A stretch of 48,307 bases of DNA, from the NCBI GenBank assembly GCA_021414065.1, contig JAIOPE010000093.1:1-48307 (forward strand), written 5' to 3'. Below the pieces are notes generated by a model that was given only the letters and a program-made list of their open reading frames with translations, made no database searches and was not told where the DNA came from. Shown here in pieces: positions 32,687 to 42,268 of this stretch. Positions within the stretch are counted from its first letter, which is position 1, and each line of letters opens with the position of its first letter. The position numbers and the translations under genes were made by a program. Origin of the DNA: Planctomycetota bacterium. Lineage in GTDB: Bacteria > Planctomycetota > JAJSAM01 > JAJVHW01.

Positions 32687-33408
32687 CCGAGCACCGGTTC
32701 GCCGGCGAGCACGCGCCGCGGGACCTCACGCAGCAGCCAGTCTTCCGCCGTGGCGCCGGCGAGCTTCCGGACCACCTTCGCGGCCCCGTCCATCACCGGC
32801 GGCCGAGACCGGCACGAATGGCCATCGGAGGCAATGAGGTCCACGATGCCCTGCTCGAGCCATCGTTCCGACGTCTTCCTCGCGCGGCGGCCGAAGTCGC
32901 CGACGAGGCTCATCGCCGTGACCTGCATGAGGATTCCCGCGTCGTGGTACGGCTCGAGGCGTTCCGGGTGGTCGCAGAATTCGGCGTTGCGTTCGGGGTG
33001 CGCGAGGACCGGGTAGATGCCGGCGAGGTGGAACTGCCAGCACACGTCGCGGAACGCGGCCGGAACGTGCGACGACGGCAGTTCGAACAGGATGTACTTC
33101 CGCTTCGTGCAAAGGGGGAGAAGCTCGCCCGACTCCAGCAGTTTGGGCACGTTCACGGACCAGTGGATCTCCCCCGCCAGGACGACTTCGATCCCCACGC
33201 CCGCCGCGGCGAGAGCCGCGCGAAGTTCCTCGACCTTCCGCTGCGCGAGCGGGCCCGGCACGTGGAACTGCGGGTGCAGCATGTGGGGCGTCGCGACGAT
33301 CGTCTTCGTCCCCGCTGCGGCGGCCATGCGGCACATCGCAACGGAGTCTTCCATCGTCTTCGCCCCGTCGTCCACGCCCGGGAGGATGTGGGAGTGGAGA
33401 TCGATCAC
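32683..33408 (-). CDS. CpsB/YwqE-type PHP-domain tyrosine phosphatase
   Basis: This 241-residue protein opens MIDLHSHILPGVDDGAKT, the signature of the CpsB/CapC/YwqE phosphotyrosine phosphatases. Metal ligands include H5, H7, H42 (ATPH), the HPERN histidine near residue 137 and SDGHS near residue 195. In Gram-positive bacteria these enzymes dephosphorylate the capsule tyrosine kinase and its substrates. No matching BY-kinase is present in the window. The ATG overlaps the glyS stop and the gene overlaps galE, both by four bases. Confidence 0.92.
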   Translation of the reverse strand: MIDLHSHILPGVDDGAKTMEDSVAMCRMAAAAGTKTIVATPHMLHPQFHVPGPLAQRKVEELRAALAAAGVGIEVVLAGEIHWSVNVPKLLESGELLPLCTKRKYILFELPSSHVPAAFRDVCWQFHLAGIYPVLAHPERNAEFCDHPERLEPYHDAGILMQVTAMSLVGDFGRRARKTSERWLEQGIVDLIASDGHSCRSRPPVMDGAAKVVRKLAGATAEDWLLREVPRRVLAGEPVLG

Positions 33409-35408
33409 GCGCGCTTCCTCACGACCTTGCAGAGGTCGGCGAACCGCAGGATCGTGGCGTCGATCTCGCGCAGGAGCGCGTGGCGGTTGGTTCGGACGGC
33501 GGCGTCGTCGGCATTGACGAGCACGTCCTCGAAGAAACGCTGGAGCGGCGCAGCGAGGGTCGAGACGATGGCTGCGACCTCGGCGCGTCCGACGACGGCG
33601 CCCCCGGCCGCGAGGTGGCGGTGCGGGCCCCAGGATGCGAAGAGCGCGATCTCGGCCGGTTCGACGAGCAACTCCTCGCGCACCGCCGCCTGAGGAGCGT
33701 CGGACTTCTTCGTGATGTTCCTGCAGCGCTCGGCGACCTGCAGCAGTGCGTCGAACTCGGGGAGCAGCGCCAGAGCCGCGAGGTCGTCCGCCTTCCCGCG
33801 GAACTCACCGACGGAGTTCCACGCGCCGATCGCATCCAGGTGGTCCGGCGGCACGCCGCGGTCGCGGAACCGCTGACGGAGACGGGTGTCCAGGAAGGCA
33901 AAGACCGCCGCGTCGCCGCCCGCGGCGGTGAGCGCGTCCGTGAGTCGCAGCGACGGCGCCCAGCGTTCGCACGCGTCGATCAGCGCGAGCGCGGCCCGGC
34001 GCACACCGAACGGATCGGTGGAGCCGGTGGGCAAGCCCACCTTCGTCCCGAACTGACACACGATGTCGAGGTTCTCGGCCAGGACCAACGTCAGCGCCAC
34101 GGGCGACGGCGCGGCGCAACCGTCGAAATCGTGGCGGTACTGCCAGTCGAGTGCCTCCGCGACCGCGGGCGCCTCACCGTCGAGCGCCGCGTACACGGAA
34201 CCCACGTGACCTTGCAGTTCGGGGAACTCGCCGACCAGTTGGGTGACCAGGTCGCACTTGGCGAGACGTCCCGCCGCGGCCGCCTGCTCCGGGTCTGCGC
34301 CGAGACTCGGCGCGATGGACGCACACGTCGCGGCGAGGCGCTCCGCCTTGTCGAACAGCGTGCCGAGCTTCCGGTGGTACGTGACAGTCCGCAGCCGCTC
34401 CAGACGGTCGCGGAACGGCGTCTTCCGGTCCTCTGCGAGGAAGAACATCGCATCGTGGAGGCGCGGCACGAGGACGCGCTCGAAGCCGCGGCGCGACGTC
34501 TCGGCCGTGTCCTGCTCGCGGTCGCGGATCGCGACGAAGTGCGGAGCGAGCGCGCCGGCGCCGTCGTAGCACGGGAAGAACCGCTGATGGTGCTCCATCA
34601 CGGTGACGAGCAGGCGCGGCGGTAGTTCGAGGTACTTCGTCGCGAAGCCGCCGAGCATCGCCGACGGCCACTCGACGAGATTGACGACTTCCTCGATGAG
34701 TTCCTCGCGTGGAGCGATGCCCGGCCAAGCGGCGCTCGCAACGCCGAGCACGGCAGCGCGGCGCTCACCCGGGTCCGCGACGACCTTCGCCGCGCGCAAC
34801 GCGCCGAGGTACGAAGTGCGGTCGGCGGTCGCGAGTTCGATCGGCTCGGGCACGAGGAACCGGTGCCCCTGCGTCGTGCGGCCCGACCGGAGCCCGGCGA
34901 TCTCACATCCGACGATGTCGCTGCCGAAGATGGCGACCACGCCGCGGATCGGCCGCGCAAACGTCTGCGCGACGCCCCACCGCATCGTCTTCCGCCAGCC
35001 CGCCTTCGACGGCAGCAGCGGCAGAGTCTCGGCGATGACCGCCGCTGCGTCGCGCCCGGGCGTACGAACCGCGGCCCACGTGAACTCGCCGTCGCGCATG
35101 AGGTCCGCCGCCGTCACGCCGACCTTGCGCGCGAAGCCCTCGGCGGCCTTCGTCGGCGCGCCCGCTGCGTCGAAGGCTGCGGCCACGCGGGGCCCCTTCA
35201 CACGCTCCTCGCGGTCGGGCGATCGCAGCGGCACGCGCGTCGCGAAGAGCGCGATTCGGCGCGGCGTCCACGCTGCGGACGTGGATTCCGGCGCGAGTCC
35301 TGCGGCGGTGAGCGCGTCGCGCAACGCGACTTCGAGGGCACCCGCGGCGGCGCGGACGTCCTTCGCGGGAAGTTCCTCAGTGCGCAGTTCGAACAGGAGG
35401 TCGGGCAT
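33405..35408 (-). CDS. glyS: Glycyl-tRNA synthetase beta subunit
   Basis: This 667-residue protein matches the tRNA-binding and editing-like beta subunit of the alpha2beta2 bacterial enzyme: MPDLLFELRTEELP at the N-terminus, TTQGHRFL, the central VMEHHQRFFPCYD and GLPTGSTDPFGVRRAA. Together with GlyQ it charges tRNA-Gly. Length is normal. The ATG at 35408 lies eight bases after the TPR/HEAT gene stop and no other start fits. It is separated from glyQ by that gene, which is unusual because glyQ and glyS are normally adjacent or fused. Confidence 0.96.
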   Translation of the reverse strand: MPDLLFELRTEELPAKDVRAAAGALEVALRDALTAAGLAPESTSAAWTPRRIALFATRVPLRSPDREERVKGPRVAAAFDAAGAPTKAAEGFARKVGVTAADLMRDGEFTWAAVRTPGRDAAAVIAETLPLLPSKAGWRKTMRWGVAQTFARPIRGVVAIFGSDIVGCEIAGLRSGRTTQGHRFLVPEPIELATADRTSYLGALRAAKVVADPGERRAAVLGVASAAWPGIAPREELIEEVVNLVEWPSAMLGGFATKYLELPPRLLVTVMEHHQRFFPCYDGAGALAPHFVAIRDREQDTAETSRRGFERVLVPRLHDAMFFLAEDRKTPFRDRLERLRTVTYHRKLGTLFDKAERLAATCASIAPSLGADPEQAAAAGRLAKCDLVTQLVGEFPELQGHVGSVYAALDGEAPAVAEALDWQYRHDFDGCAAPSPVALTLVLAENLDIVCQFGTKVGLPTGSTDPFGVRRAALALIDACERWAPSLRLTDALTAAGGDAAVFAFLDTRLRQRFRDRGVPPDHLDAIGAWNSVGEFRGKADDLAALALLPEFDALLQVAERCRNITKKSDAPQAAVREELLVEPAEIALFASWGPHRHLAAGGAVVGRAEVAAIVSTLAAPLQRFFEDVLVNADDAAVRTNRHALLREIDATILRFADLCKVVRKRA

Positions 35409-35416
35409 CGCGGTGT

Positions 35417-37090
35417 CTAGTCCTTGTTTCCGTTCGCGTAGAACCAGGAACGGCACGCCTGCGCGATCCGCGACCGCTCGGCCGTGTCCGGCTCGCCCGT
35501 CGCCGCGCCGAAGTCCTGCGCCGTCAGCGAACGGAAGAGGTCGTACCCCGCGCGCCAGGTCCGGGCGTCGGCGTCTTCGAGCGCGGCGAGCGTGTACTCC
35601 GCCAGTCGTTTCCGGCCCTGCTGGATCGGCTCGAAGATCTTCGCGAGCAGCGCGAGCGCGTCGCGTTTCGCGAGCGAGCCCCCGGCACTGCGCCACCAGT
35701 TGTCGTAGAGCTGACGCTCCGCCGGCCACGCGGCGGCGTCGGTCGCGACCTCGAGCTTCTCACGGAAGTACTTGCCGGTCGCGGTCGCGATCCCCTTCAC
35801 GGCGGACTCGCGGACGTCGATGTCGCCCTGGTCGATCGCGCGGTAGAGCACGGGGATGATCGCGGCCGACGGCAGCCCGGCGATCGCCTTCGCGACCTCA
35901 CGGCGCACTTCCTGCGACGGGTCCTGCTCCTTCGGGTGGAACAGCAGGATCTCCAGCACGGTGAGCGTGCGCGGGTCCTTCTGGTCGCCGATGAGTCTCA
36001 CCGCCGCGCGGCGGACATCCGCGCCCGCCGCGGCGGGCGCGAGCAGGCGGTACACCGCGCTCGGGAGCGCGGGCCACTGGATCGCACGCATGTCGCTGAG
36101 CGCCTGCAAGACCACCGCGGAGTCCTTCGAGTCGAGCTTGCGGGCGAGCGCCTGCGGCGTGCGCTCGTCGGCCGTCTCGAACGACTCGGGGTCTTTCGCG
36201 TAGTCGGCGCCGACCGCCTCAGCCCACTGGGCGGCCTCGGTCCCCGGCAGTTCGCGGCGCACCACCTCGAGCACCTTCTGGGCACCCTGGCGGTCCTTCA
36301 GCTTCATCTTCGAGAGGAAGAGGACGCGGTACGCCTCGTCGTCCTTCGGATCCATCCTCACGTAGGCGTCGAGGTGCTGAGCGGCTTCTGCGTAATTCCG
36401 CTGCGCGATGAGTGCGCTCGCAAGGAGCTTCCGCGACGGAGCGTTGTCCGGGAACGCCTTCACGACCGCACGGAACTCCTGCTCCGCCTCGCCCGCCCGG
36501 CCCTGGGCCAGCTTGATCATGCCGAGCAGGATGCGGATCTCCGGGTCGCCCGGGCGCACCTCGAGCTGCTGCCGGAGGATGAACTCCGCTTCGGCGCCGG
36601 CGCCCTTCTGTGCGCACACCTGGGCCAGGTCGATCGCCGCAGCCTTGAAGCCCGGCGCGATCTTCAGCGCGGCGCGGAGTTGCGCGGCAGCGGTGTCGAG
36701 ATCGCCCCTGGAACGCGCGCAGCGGGCCAGCCCGAGGTATGCCGGAGGGAAGACGACGATCCCCGACTCCTTCGCGTCCTGGAAGCAACGTTCCGACTCG
36801 AGGAGAAGACGGCGGGCGTCGTCTTCCTTGCCCTCGGACTTGCGCACCACCGCGACGTTTCCGAGAGCCCGGCCGAGCAGGTACAAGGCCTCCGGGGTGC
36901 CGTCCTTCGCCTTCGCGCGGGCCTCGTTCACGATCGTGTCCCACTGCTTCTTCTCGGCGAGTTCGTCCTGACGGGCGAGCGCCGGGCGCAGCGGATCGAG
37001 CGGGTCCACGGGGGCGTCGGGTGAACCGAATGCCGAGACGGACGCAGCGAGCGCCAACGCCAAGGCGGCCGCGCGCATGCCCGGCTTCAC
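35417..37090 (-). CDS. Exported TPR/HEAT protein between glyQ and glyS
   Basis: This 557-residue protein starts with a signal peptide ([18 protein letters not shown] region), then TPR-like repeats from about residue 35 to 270 (for example [24 protein letters not shown]), then HEAT-like repeats (about 325-420, with [21 protein letters not shown]). The last 130 residues are helical without a recognised motif. The GTG start at 37090 overlaps the glyQ stop (GTGA) and has GAGG eight bases upstream. It likely binds proteins outside the cytoplasm. No functional link to tRNA charging is visible; co-transcription with glyQ and glyS may simply give constant expression. Confidence 0.85.
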   Translation of the reverse strand: MKPGMRAAALALALAASVSAFGSPDAPVDPLDPLRPALARQDELAEKKQWDTIVNEARAKAKDGTPEALYLLGRALGNVAVVRKSEGKEDDARRLLLESERCFQDAKESGIVVFPPAYLGLARCARSRGDLDTAAAQLRAALKIAPGFKAAAIDLAQVCAQKGAGAEAEFILRQQLEVRPGDPEIRILLGMIKLAQGRAGEAEQEFRAVVKAFPDNAPSRKLLASALIAQRNYAEAAQHLDAYVRMDPKDDEAYRVLFLSKMKLKDRQGAQKVLEVVRRELPGTEAAQWAEAVGADYAKDPESFETADERTPQALARKLDSKDSAVVLQALSDMRAIQWPALPSAVYRLLAPAAAGADVRRAAVRLIGDQKDPRTLTVLEILLFHPKEQDPSQEVRREVAKAIAGLPSAAIIPVLYRAIDQGDIDVRESAVKGIATATGKYFREKLEVATDAAAWPAERQLYDNWWRSAGGSLAKRDALALLAKIFEPIQQGRKRLAEYTLAALEDADARTWRAGYDLFRSLTAQDFGAATGEPDTAERSRIAQACRSWFYANGNKD

Positions 37091-37974
37091 TTTGCGACCT
37101 CGCGTCCGAGCCACGTCTCGGCGCACGTGCGGGCGAGTTCACGGACGCGGCCGATGTACTGCGCCCGCTGGTTCACGCCGATGGCGCCCCGAGCGTCGAG
37201 GAGATTGAAGGTGTGCGACGCGTGCATGAGGTGATCGTGCGCGGGGAGCGGCAGGGCCTTGGCGCACAGATCGCGGCAGGCGGTCGCGTGCTCGTCGAAC
37301 TGCTTCGCGAGCACGTCCACCGGCGCGTGTTCGAAGTTGTACGCGCTGAATTCGCGCTCCGCGCGGCGCGAGACCTCGCCCCACGTGAACCCCTTGCGGC
37401 CCGGCGCGTCGACGACCCAGGCGAGATCGAACGCAGTGTCCACGCCCTGCAGGTACATCGCCACGCGCTCGAGTCCGTACGTCAGCTCGAGCGAAACCGG
37501 ATCGAGGTCGAACCCGCCGATCTGCTGGAAGTACGTGAACTGCGTCACCTCCATGCCGTCGAGCCAGACCTCCCAGCCGAGCCCCGTCGCACCGAGCGTC
37601 GGCGACTCCCAGTCGTCCTCGACGAACCGCACGTCGTGCTTCTTCAGATCGATTCCGAGTGCCTCGAGACTGCCGAGATAGAGCTCCTGCGACGCTGCCG
37701 GCGCGGGCTTCATGACCACCTGGAACTGGTAGTACCTCTGGAACCGGAACGGGTTCTCGCCGTAGCGACCGTCCGTCGGGCGGCGGCACGGTTGCACGTG
37801 CGCGCAGCGCCACGGGTCGGGCCCCAGGCACGCGAGGAACGTCGATGCGCAGAACGTCGCCGCCCCGACCTCAGCGTCGTACGGCTGGAGGATGACGCAA
37901 CCCTGGCGTGCCCAGTACTCCTGGAGCCGCAGGATCATCGTCTGGAAATCGGGGGCAGCGTTCGGCGTCGTCAT
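37087..37974 (-). CDS. glyQ: Glycyl-tRNA synthetase alpha subunit
   Basis: This 295-residue class II synthetase subunit holds the catalytic site for glycyl-adenylate. Diagnostic stretches are [47 protein letters not shown] and [21 protein letters not shown]. Length fits the family. It lies 12 bases after the stop of the STAND-like gene, with AGGA as ribosome site, and overlaps the TPR/HEAT gene. It is the second gene of the 31691-39234 run. Confidence 0.97.
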   Translation of the reverse strand: MTTPNAAPDFQTMILRLQEYWARQGCVILQPYDAEVGAATFCASTFLACLGPDPWRCAHVQPCRRPTDGRYGENPFRFQRYYQFQVVMKPAPAASQELYLGSLEALGIDLKKHDVRFVEDDWESPTLGATGLGWEVWLDGMEVTQFTYFQQIGGFDLDPVSLELTYGLERVAMYLQGVDTAFDLAWVVDAPGRKGFTWGEVSRRAEREFSAYNFEHAPVDVLAKQFDEHATACRDLCAKALPLPAHDHLMHASHTFNLLDARGAIGVNQRAQYIGRVRELARTCAETWLGREVAK

Positions 37975-37986
37975 GTGAGCGTCCTG

Positions 37987-39234
37987 CTAGGCCGTGATCG
38001 CGAGCGCCTTCTCGAGGCGCCCGCGGACATCCGCGACCGCCGCCTTCGCCTCGCCGGCGAGTTGCGCTTCGACATGCCGGAGTTGGTGCAGCCCGCACGT
38101 GATCAATTCGACGCCTTCGACGCCGTCCGCCGCTTCCATCGCGGCCTCGGCCTCTTGGCACAGGCCCCACGCAGCGGACTCGCGGGCGACCAGCAGGTCC
38201 TCCTCGCCCTTCGCCATCTGCCGCACGAGGTCCTGGATCATCGGATGCATCGAGATGCGCCGGTCGTCCTGCGGGTCCACGAGGCCGGCCCGCGCCAGAA
38301 TGAGGATCGCGTTCCCGATCTCCTCCGGCTTCGGTTCCTCGCCGCGGCCGCGTCGCACGGCCGTGACGCCACCGAACAGCGCGTCCACCGCGATGCGCGA
38401 TGGGTGCATCACCGAGGCGAGCAGCAGGAGTTCGAGGCAGGTGGAGTTCTGCGCGACGAGCGGGATGAGCCGCATCGTGGCACTCGGCAGATCCTCGATG
38501 AGCAGGGGACCGGCGCGTCCCTGCAACGCCATCGCGGTACGCGCGGCGATGCTGGTCGTGATGCCCAGTCCGTCGATGCTCCGCACGGCCGGGACTTCGA
38601 CGCCTTCTGCGTTCTGCAGCATCGCCTGGCAAATCCGGCGCGCACCCTGGGGCGGCACGTCGGAGACTTCGACGACGTCGTCGGTGACGCCCGTCGGCTT
38701 CTCGCAGACGGCGAACACGAACGGGGGAGTTCGGCTCTCAAGCGGCATCGCCGCGAGCAGGTCGTCGGCGTTGCGGATGCCGTCGAGAACGAGGATCGCC
38801 TGCGGCCCCTCCGCGAAGTTCTCCTTCTCCTTCCGCGCCGTCGCGGCGAGGTCGGACGTGCGACCGCGACCGCGGACTGCCGCGACGTCGGCCCACGCCA
38901 TGTCGGCACCCATCCCGACGTCCATGAGCCAGGCGCCGCCGGCGAACCGGGCGCCCGCACGGCGCGCGAGTTCCAGCGCGACCGTCGTCGCGCCGATTCC
39001 AGGACGGCCGACGACCTCGACCCGCCCCGGACGACCCGCCGCCCTGGACCTCTCGAATGCCGCAGCGATGGCCTGCATCTCCTGCCGTCGGCCGACGACC
39101 GGCGCCGTTTTCATGGGCAGGTTGTGGCGGAGCGGCGGCTTCGGGCCGCCCGGCTGCGCTGCCCCGGGGGCGCCTGCGCCCTGCGGGACGTCGCTCGGGG
39201 GCGTACTCGGTCCGTCCTTGCTGACTTGGGCCAT
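37987..39234 (-). CDS. STAND-like NTPase with Walker A lysine missing
   Basis: This 415-residue protein has a Pro/Gly-rich N-terminus, then VVGRRQEMQAIAAAF and VEVVGRPGIGATTVALELARRAGA: the start of an NB-ARC/AAA_16-type domain. In the P-loop (GRPGIGATT, 76-84) Ala82 replaces the essential Lys; the codon is clearly GCG. Walker B ILVLD (147-151) is present. A winged-helix-like region follows (LELLLLASVMHPSRIAVDALFGG). The ATG at 39234 has GGAGA upstream, and a 14-base palindrome lies 26 bases further up (39260-39273). It heads the glyQ-glyS operon. No effector domain or repeat sensor was recognised. Confidence 0.75.
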   Translation of the reverse strand: MAQVSKDGPSTPPSDVPQGAGAPGAAQPGGPKPPLRHNLPMKTAPVVGRRQEMQAIAAAFERSRAAGRPGRVEVVGRPGIGATTVALELARRAGARFAGGAWLMDVGMGADMAWADVAAVRGRGRTSDLAATARKEKENFAEGPQAILVLDGIRNADDLLAAMPLESRTPPFVFAVCEKPTGVTDDVVEVSDVPPQGARRICQAMLQNAEGVEVPAVRSIDGLGITTSIAARTAMALQGRAGPLLIEDLPSATMRLIPLVAQNSTCLELLLLASVMHPSRIAVDALFGGVTAVRRGRGEEPKPEEIGNAILILARAGLVDPQDDRRISMHPMIQDLVRQMAKGEEDLLVARESAAWGLCQEAEAAMEAADGVEGVELITCGLHQLRHVEAQLAGEAKAAVADVRGRLEKALAITA

Positions 39235-39375
39235 GGACTCTCCGGAGGGGAACCGGCGGCGGCCGATCGGCCGACGTCGAACACTGCACGATCCCGCCTC
39301 GACTCCGGGCGGACAAGGAATCAGCTCGGGCTCACAGGCTCCCGGAGGCTCGGAGCGACCACTCGGAACGGCGGC

Positions 39376-40701
39376 TCAGGGGCCGCCGGCTGCGACGCCG
39401 GTCAACTTCGCGAGGTCCTGCCAGAACGCCGGATAGCTCTTGCCGACGCACTCCGGATCAGCGATTCGCGTGCCGGGAACGACGAGCCCGGCGACCGCGA
39501 AGGCCATCGCGAGTCGGTGGTCCCCCGCGGGGTTGATCGTCGCGCCGCGCGTCGCGGGGCCAGTCACCTCGAAGCCGTCCGGAAACTCGCGGGCGACGCA
39601 GCCCAGCGCCTGGGCGCAGCGGACGACCTCCGCGATCCGGTCCGTTTCCTTGATGCGCAGGTGGCCGGCCCCGCGGACACGGCTCGTCCCCGGAACGAGA
39701 CAGGCGAGGGCGCCGAAGAGCGGAGCGAGATCGGGCGCGTCTCCCAGATCGACGTCCACCGGCCACTCCAGGTCGCCCAATCCTCGGGGAACGCCGTCCA
39801 CGGGCCAGGCGGCCGCCCCGAAGTCGCCGAGGATGCTGACGATCCGGCGGTCGGCCTGAGCGCTGTCGGGGTTGAGCCCCTCCACACGCACGTCGCCGCC
39901 GGTCGCCGCGCCCGCCGCCAACAGGAACGCGGCGGACGACCAGTCTCCCTCGACGTCGATCCGCCCGGCGCGCGGGTAGCCGCCGGTGGGCCCGACGTCC
40001 CACGCCCCGTCGCGCTCCGCTACGTCGGCGCCGCACGACCGCATCACGCTCACGGTCAGGTCGATGTACGGGCGCGACGCAACGAGCCCCTTCGCGCGAA
40101 TGCGAAGTCCCGCGGGGAGCACCTCCGCGATGAGCAGCAGCGCCGAGACGACGTGCGACGACTGCGACGCGTCGAGTGCGACCTCCCCGCCGCGCGGCGG
40201 GCCGCCCGACACCACGAGAGGCGGTTGCAGCGCGGCGGCACCGACATCCGCTGCGCCCGCACCGTGGACCGTCACGCCGAGCGCCCGCAGTGCCTCGACG
40301 ATCGCCCCCGCCGGCCGTCGGCGAAGCTGCGCGTTCCCAGTGAGTGTGTAGGGTCCGGGCCCCAGCGAACAGACGGCGGCGAAGAGGCGGAGCGCCGTGG
40401 CGGACCCGCCGAGATCGAGCGTGGCAGTGGGATTCGGAATGCCGCCGGGCTCGGGGCGGACACGAACCTCCGCCGCACCCGCGCGATCGGCAACGTCCAC
40501 GTCGAAGCCGAGCGCCCGCAGCGCGCCGACTGCGGCCACGACGTCGTCAGGCAGCGGTCCCCGCGCGAACGCAACGACGTTGTACCGTTCCTCGGGGCTC
40601 CCGTCGCCCCGCGTGGCGCCGAGCGCGGCGCAAATCAGCGCGCGAATCGCGTGGCTCTTCGACGGCGGAGCGACGACGGTGCCGCGGGCGACGGGTGTCA
40701 C
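39376..40701 (-). CDS. aroA: 3-phosphoshikimate 1-carboxyvinyltransferase (EPSP synthase)
   Basis: This 441-residue enzyme makes EPSP from shikimate 3-phosphate and phosphoenolpyruvate in the aromatic amino acid pathway. The catalytic Lys region PPSKSHAIRAL (12-22), LGGSATALR, SQSSHVVSALL, EGDWSSAAF, RIKETDRI and DHRLAMAFAVAGL are all present. The start is GTG at 40701; a GACAAT hexamer ends six bases upstream, so the message may be leaderless. It diverges from purC. The 141 bases after its stop precede the STAND gene. Confidence 0.95.
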   Translation of the reverse strand: MTPVARGTVVAPPSKSHAIRALICAALGATRGDGSPEERYNVVAFARGPLPDDVVAAVGALRALGFDVDVADRAGAAEVRVRPEPGGIPNPTATLDLGGSATALRLFAAVCSLGPGPYTLTGNAQLRRRPAGAIVEALRALGVTVHGAGAADVGAAALQPPLVVSGGPPRGGEVALDASQSSHVVSALLLIAEVLPAGLRIRAKGLVASRPYIDLTVSVMRSCGADVAERDGAWDVGPTGGYPRAGRIDVEGDWSSAAFLLAAGAATGGDVRVEGLNPDSAQADRRIVSILGDFGAAAWPVDGVPRGLGDLEWPVDVDLGDAPDLAPLFGALACLVPGTSRVRGAGHLRIKETDRIAEVVRCAQALGCVAREFPDGFEVTGPATRGATINPAGDHRLAMAFAVAGLVVPGTRIADPECVGKSYPAFWQDLAKLTGVAAGGP

Positions 40702-40809
40702 CCGCGCATTGTCGGGCCGCCGGGCGGCGGGGACCCCACAAAGTCACGTCCGCCACGCCCCCGTCGGCGCATGTCGGACCATGTCCCCAGGGGATGTAGC
40801 CTTTCCGGC
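40702..40809. promoter_or_regulatory. Divergent promoter region of aroA and purC
   Basis: On the plus strand TAGCCT (40797-40802) lies seven bases before the purC ATG. On the minus strand GACAAT (40713-40708) lies six bases before the aroA GTG. Both would give leaderless transcripts. No convincing -35 element was found at 17 bases for either one. The TCCCC-A-GGGGA inverted repeat just above purC may be an operator. Confidence 0.4.
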
Positions 40810-41718
40810 ATGTCCACCTCCCCTGTCGTCACCAGAACGGACCTCGCCGGACTCGAACTCCTCGGCCGCGGGAAGGTCCGCGATCTCTACCGCATCCCGG
40901 GTGACGACGAACGACTCGTCATCGTCACGACGGACCGGATCTCGGCGTTCGACGTGATCCTGCCGAACGGCATCCCCGACAAGGGACGCGTGCTGACGGC
41001 CGTCTCCGAGTTCTGGTTCAGGAAGCTCGCGAGCGTGGTTCCGAACCACCTCATCACGGCAAACGTGGACGAGATGCCCGAGGCGGTGCGGCGCCACGCC
41101 GACGTGCTTCGAGGGCGCACGATGCTCGTGAAGAAGTGCGAGGCATTCGCGGTCGAGTGCGTGGTGCGCGGGTACCTCGCAGGCAGCGGCCTCAAGGACT
41201 ACCGGGCGACGGGCCGCGTCTGCGGCATCCCGCTGCCCGCCGGGCTTCGCGAGTCGGATCGTCTGCCCTACCCGGTGTTCACGCCGTCCACGAAGGCCGA
41301 CGTCGGCGAGCACGACGAGAACATCGACTTCGGTCGGATGGCGAAGATCGTCGGAACCGACACCGCTGCGAAGCTGCGCGACGTCACGCTCGAGTTGTTC
41401 CAGAAGGCAGGCGACTTCGCGGAGTCCCGCGGCGTCATCCTCTGCGACACCAAGTTCGAGTTCGGCACGGTCGGCGGGCAGATCACCCTGATCGACGAAG
41501 CCCTGACTCCCGACTCGTCGCGCTACTGGGACGCGAAGATGTACGAGCCGGGCAAGTCACAGCCGTCGTTCGACAAGCAGCCGGTCCGCGACTGGCTCGA
41601 GGCGAGCGGATGGGGCAAGAAGCCGCCCGCACCGGAGCTGCCGCCGGAGGTCGTCCGCGAGACGACGTCCCGTTATCGCGAGATCTACAAGCGCCTCACC
41701 GGTCAGGACCTCCGATGA
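40810..41718 (+). CDS. purC: SAICAR synthetase
   Basis: This 302-residue enzyme joins aspartate to CAIR in purine synthesis. Typical stretches are LLGRGKVRDLYRI, VTTDRISAFDVILPNGIPDKG, AFAVECVVRGYLAGSGLKDY and GVILCDTKFEFG. The size fits the longer (about 300-residue) class that includes yeast Ade1. The ATG at 40810 has no ribosome site, in line with a leaderless start. The open frame continues far upstream but is a high-GC shadow. Its stop overlaps the purE start (ATGA). Confidence 0.96.
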   Translation: MSTSPVVTRTDLAGLELLGRGKVRDLYRIPGDDERLVIVTTDRISAFDVILPNGIPDKGRVLTAVSEFWFRKLASVVPNHLITANVDEMPEAVRRHADVLRGRTMLVKKCEAFAVECVVRGYLAGSGLKDYRATGRVCGIPLPAGLRESDRLPYPVFTPSTKADVGEHDENIDFGRMAKIVGTDTAAKLRDVTLELFQKAGDFAESRGVILCDTKFEFGTVGGQITLIDEALTPDSSRYWDAKMYEPGKSQPSFDKQPVRDWLEASGWGKKPPAPELPPEVVRETTSRYREIYKRLTGQDLR

Positions 41719-42266
41719 ACGCAAGCAAACCTCAGGGCAAACCGACCGGCCCCGCCCGCGTCTGCATCCTCATGGGCAGCGACAGCGATCTCCCCGTCAT
41801 GCGCAAGTGCATGGAGCAACTCGACAAGCTCGGCGTCGCGTGGGATGCGGTCGTCGCCTCCGCGCATCGCACGCCGGATCGCGTGCAGCGGTACGTCCGA
41901 GAGAAAGACGCAGCCGGCTGCCTCGTGTTCGTCGCGGCTGCGGGCGGCGCAGCGCACCTGGCCGGAGCCGTTGCGGCACAGACGACGCGCCCGGTGCTCG
42001 GCGTGCCGATGGCGGTTCCACCGTTCAACGGGCTCGACGCGCTCTTCTCGACCGTGCAGATGCCGCCGGGCATGCCCGTCGGCACTCTTGCCGCGGGCGA
42101 GTACGGCGCAACGAACGCTGGAATCCTCGCGGCGCAGATCGTGGCTGTCGGCGATCCCGACCTCGCGGAGCGCATCCGAGACGACCGCGACGCGATGCGC
42201 GCGAAGGTCGTTGAGAAGAACACGAAGATGCGCCAGGACCTCGGTCTGCCGTCCGAGTTCGTCTGA
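41715..42266 (+). CDS. purE: N5-carboxyaminoimidazole ribonucleotide mutase
   Basis: This 183-residue protein catalyses the CAIR step just before PurC. Class I PurE motifs are MGSDSDLPVM, SAHRTPDRVQRY, AAAGGAAHLAGAVAA, GVPM and NAGILAAQI. It carries a 14-residue polar N-terminal extension. The ATG overlaps the purC stop, so translation is coupled, which fits consecutive pathway steps. PurK, which makes the N5-CAIR substrate, is not in the window. Confidence 0.96.
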   Translation: MNASKPQGKPTGPARVCILMGSDSDLPVMRKCMEQLDKLGVAWDAVVASAHRTPDRVQRYVREKDAAGCLVFVAAAGGAAHLAGAVAAQTTRPVLGVPMAVPPFNGLDALFSTVQMPPGMPVGTLAAGEYGATNAGILAAQIVAVGDPDLAERIRDDRDAMRAKVVEKNTKMRQDLGLPSEFV

Positions 42267-42268
42267 CC

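Noticed and set aside
36739..40809. An open frame of more than 1300 codons running into purC
   Set aside because: Only the purC part is real. The upstream part is antisense to glyQ, the STAND gene and aroA and has the Arg/Ala-rich composition of GC-driven shadow frames.
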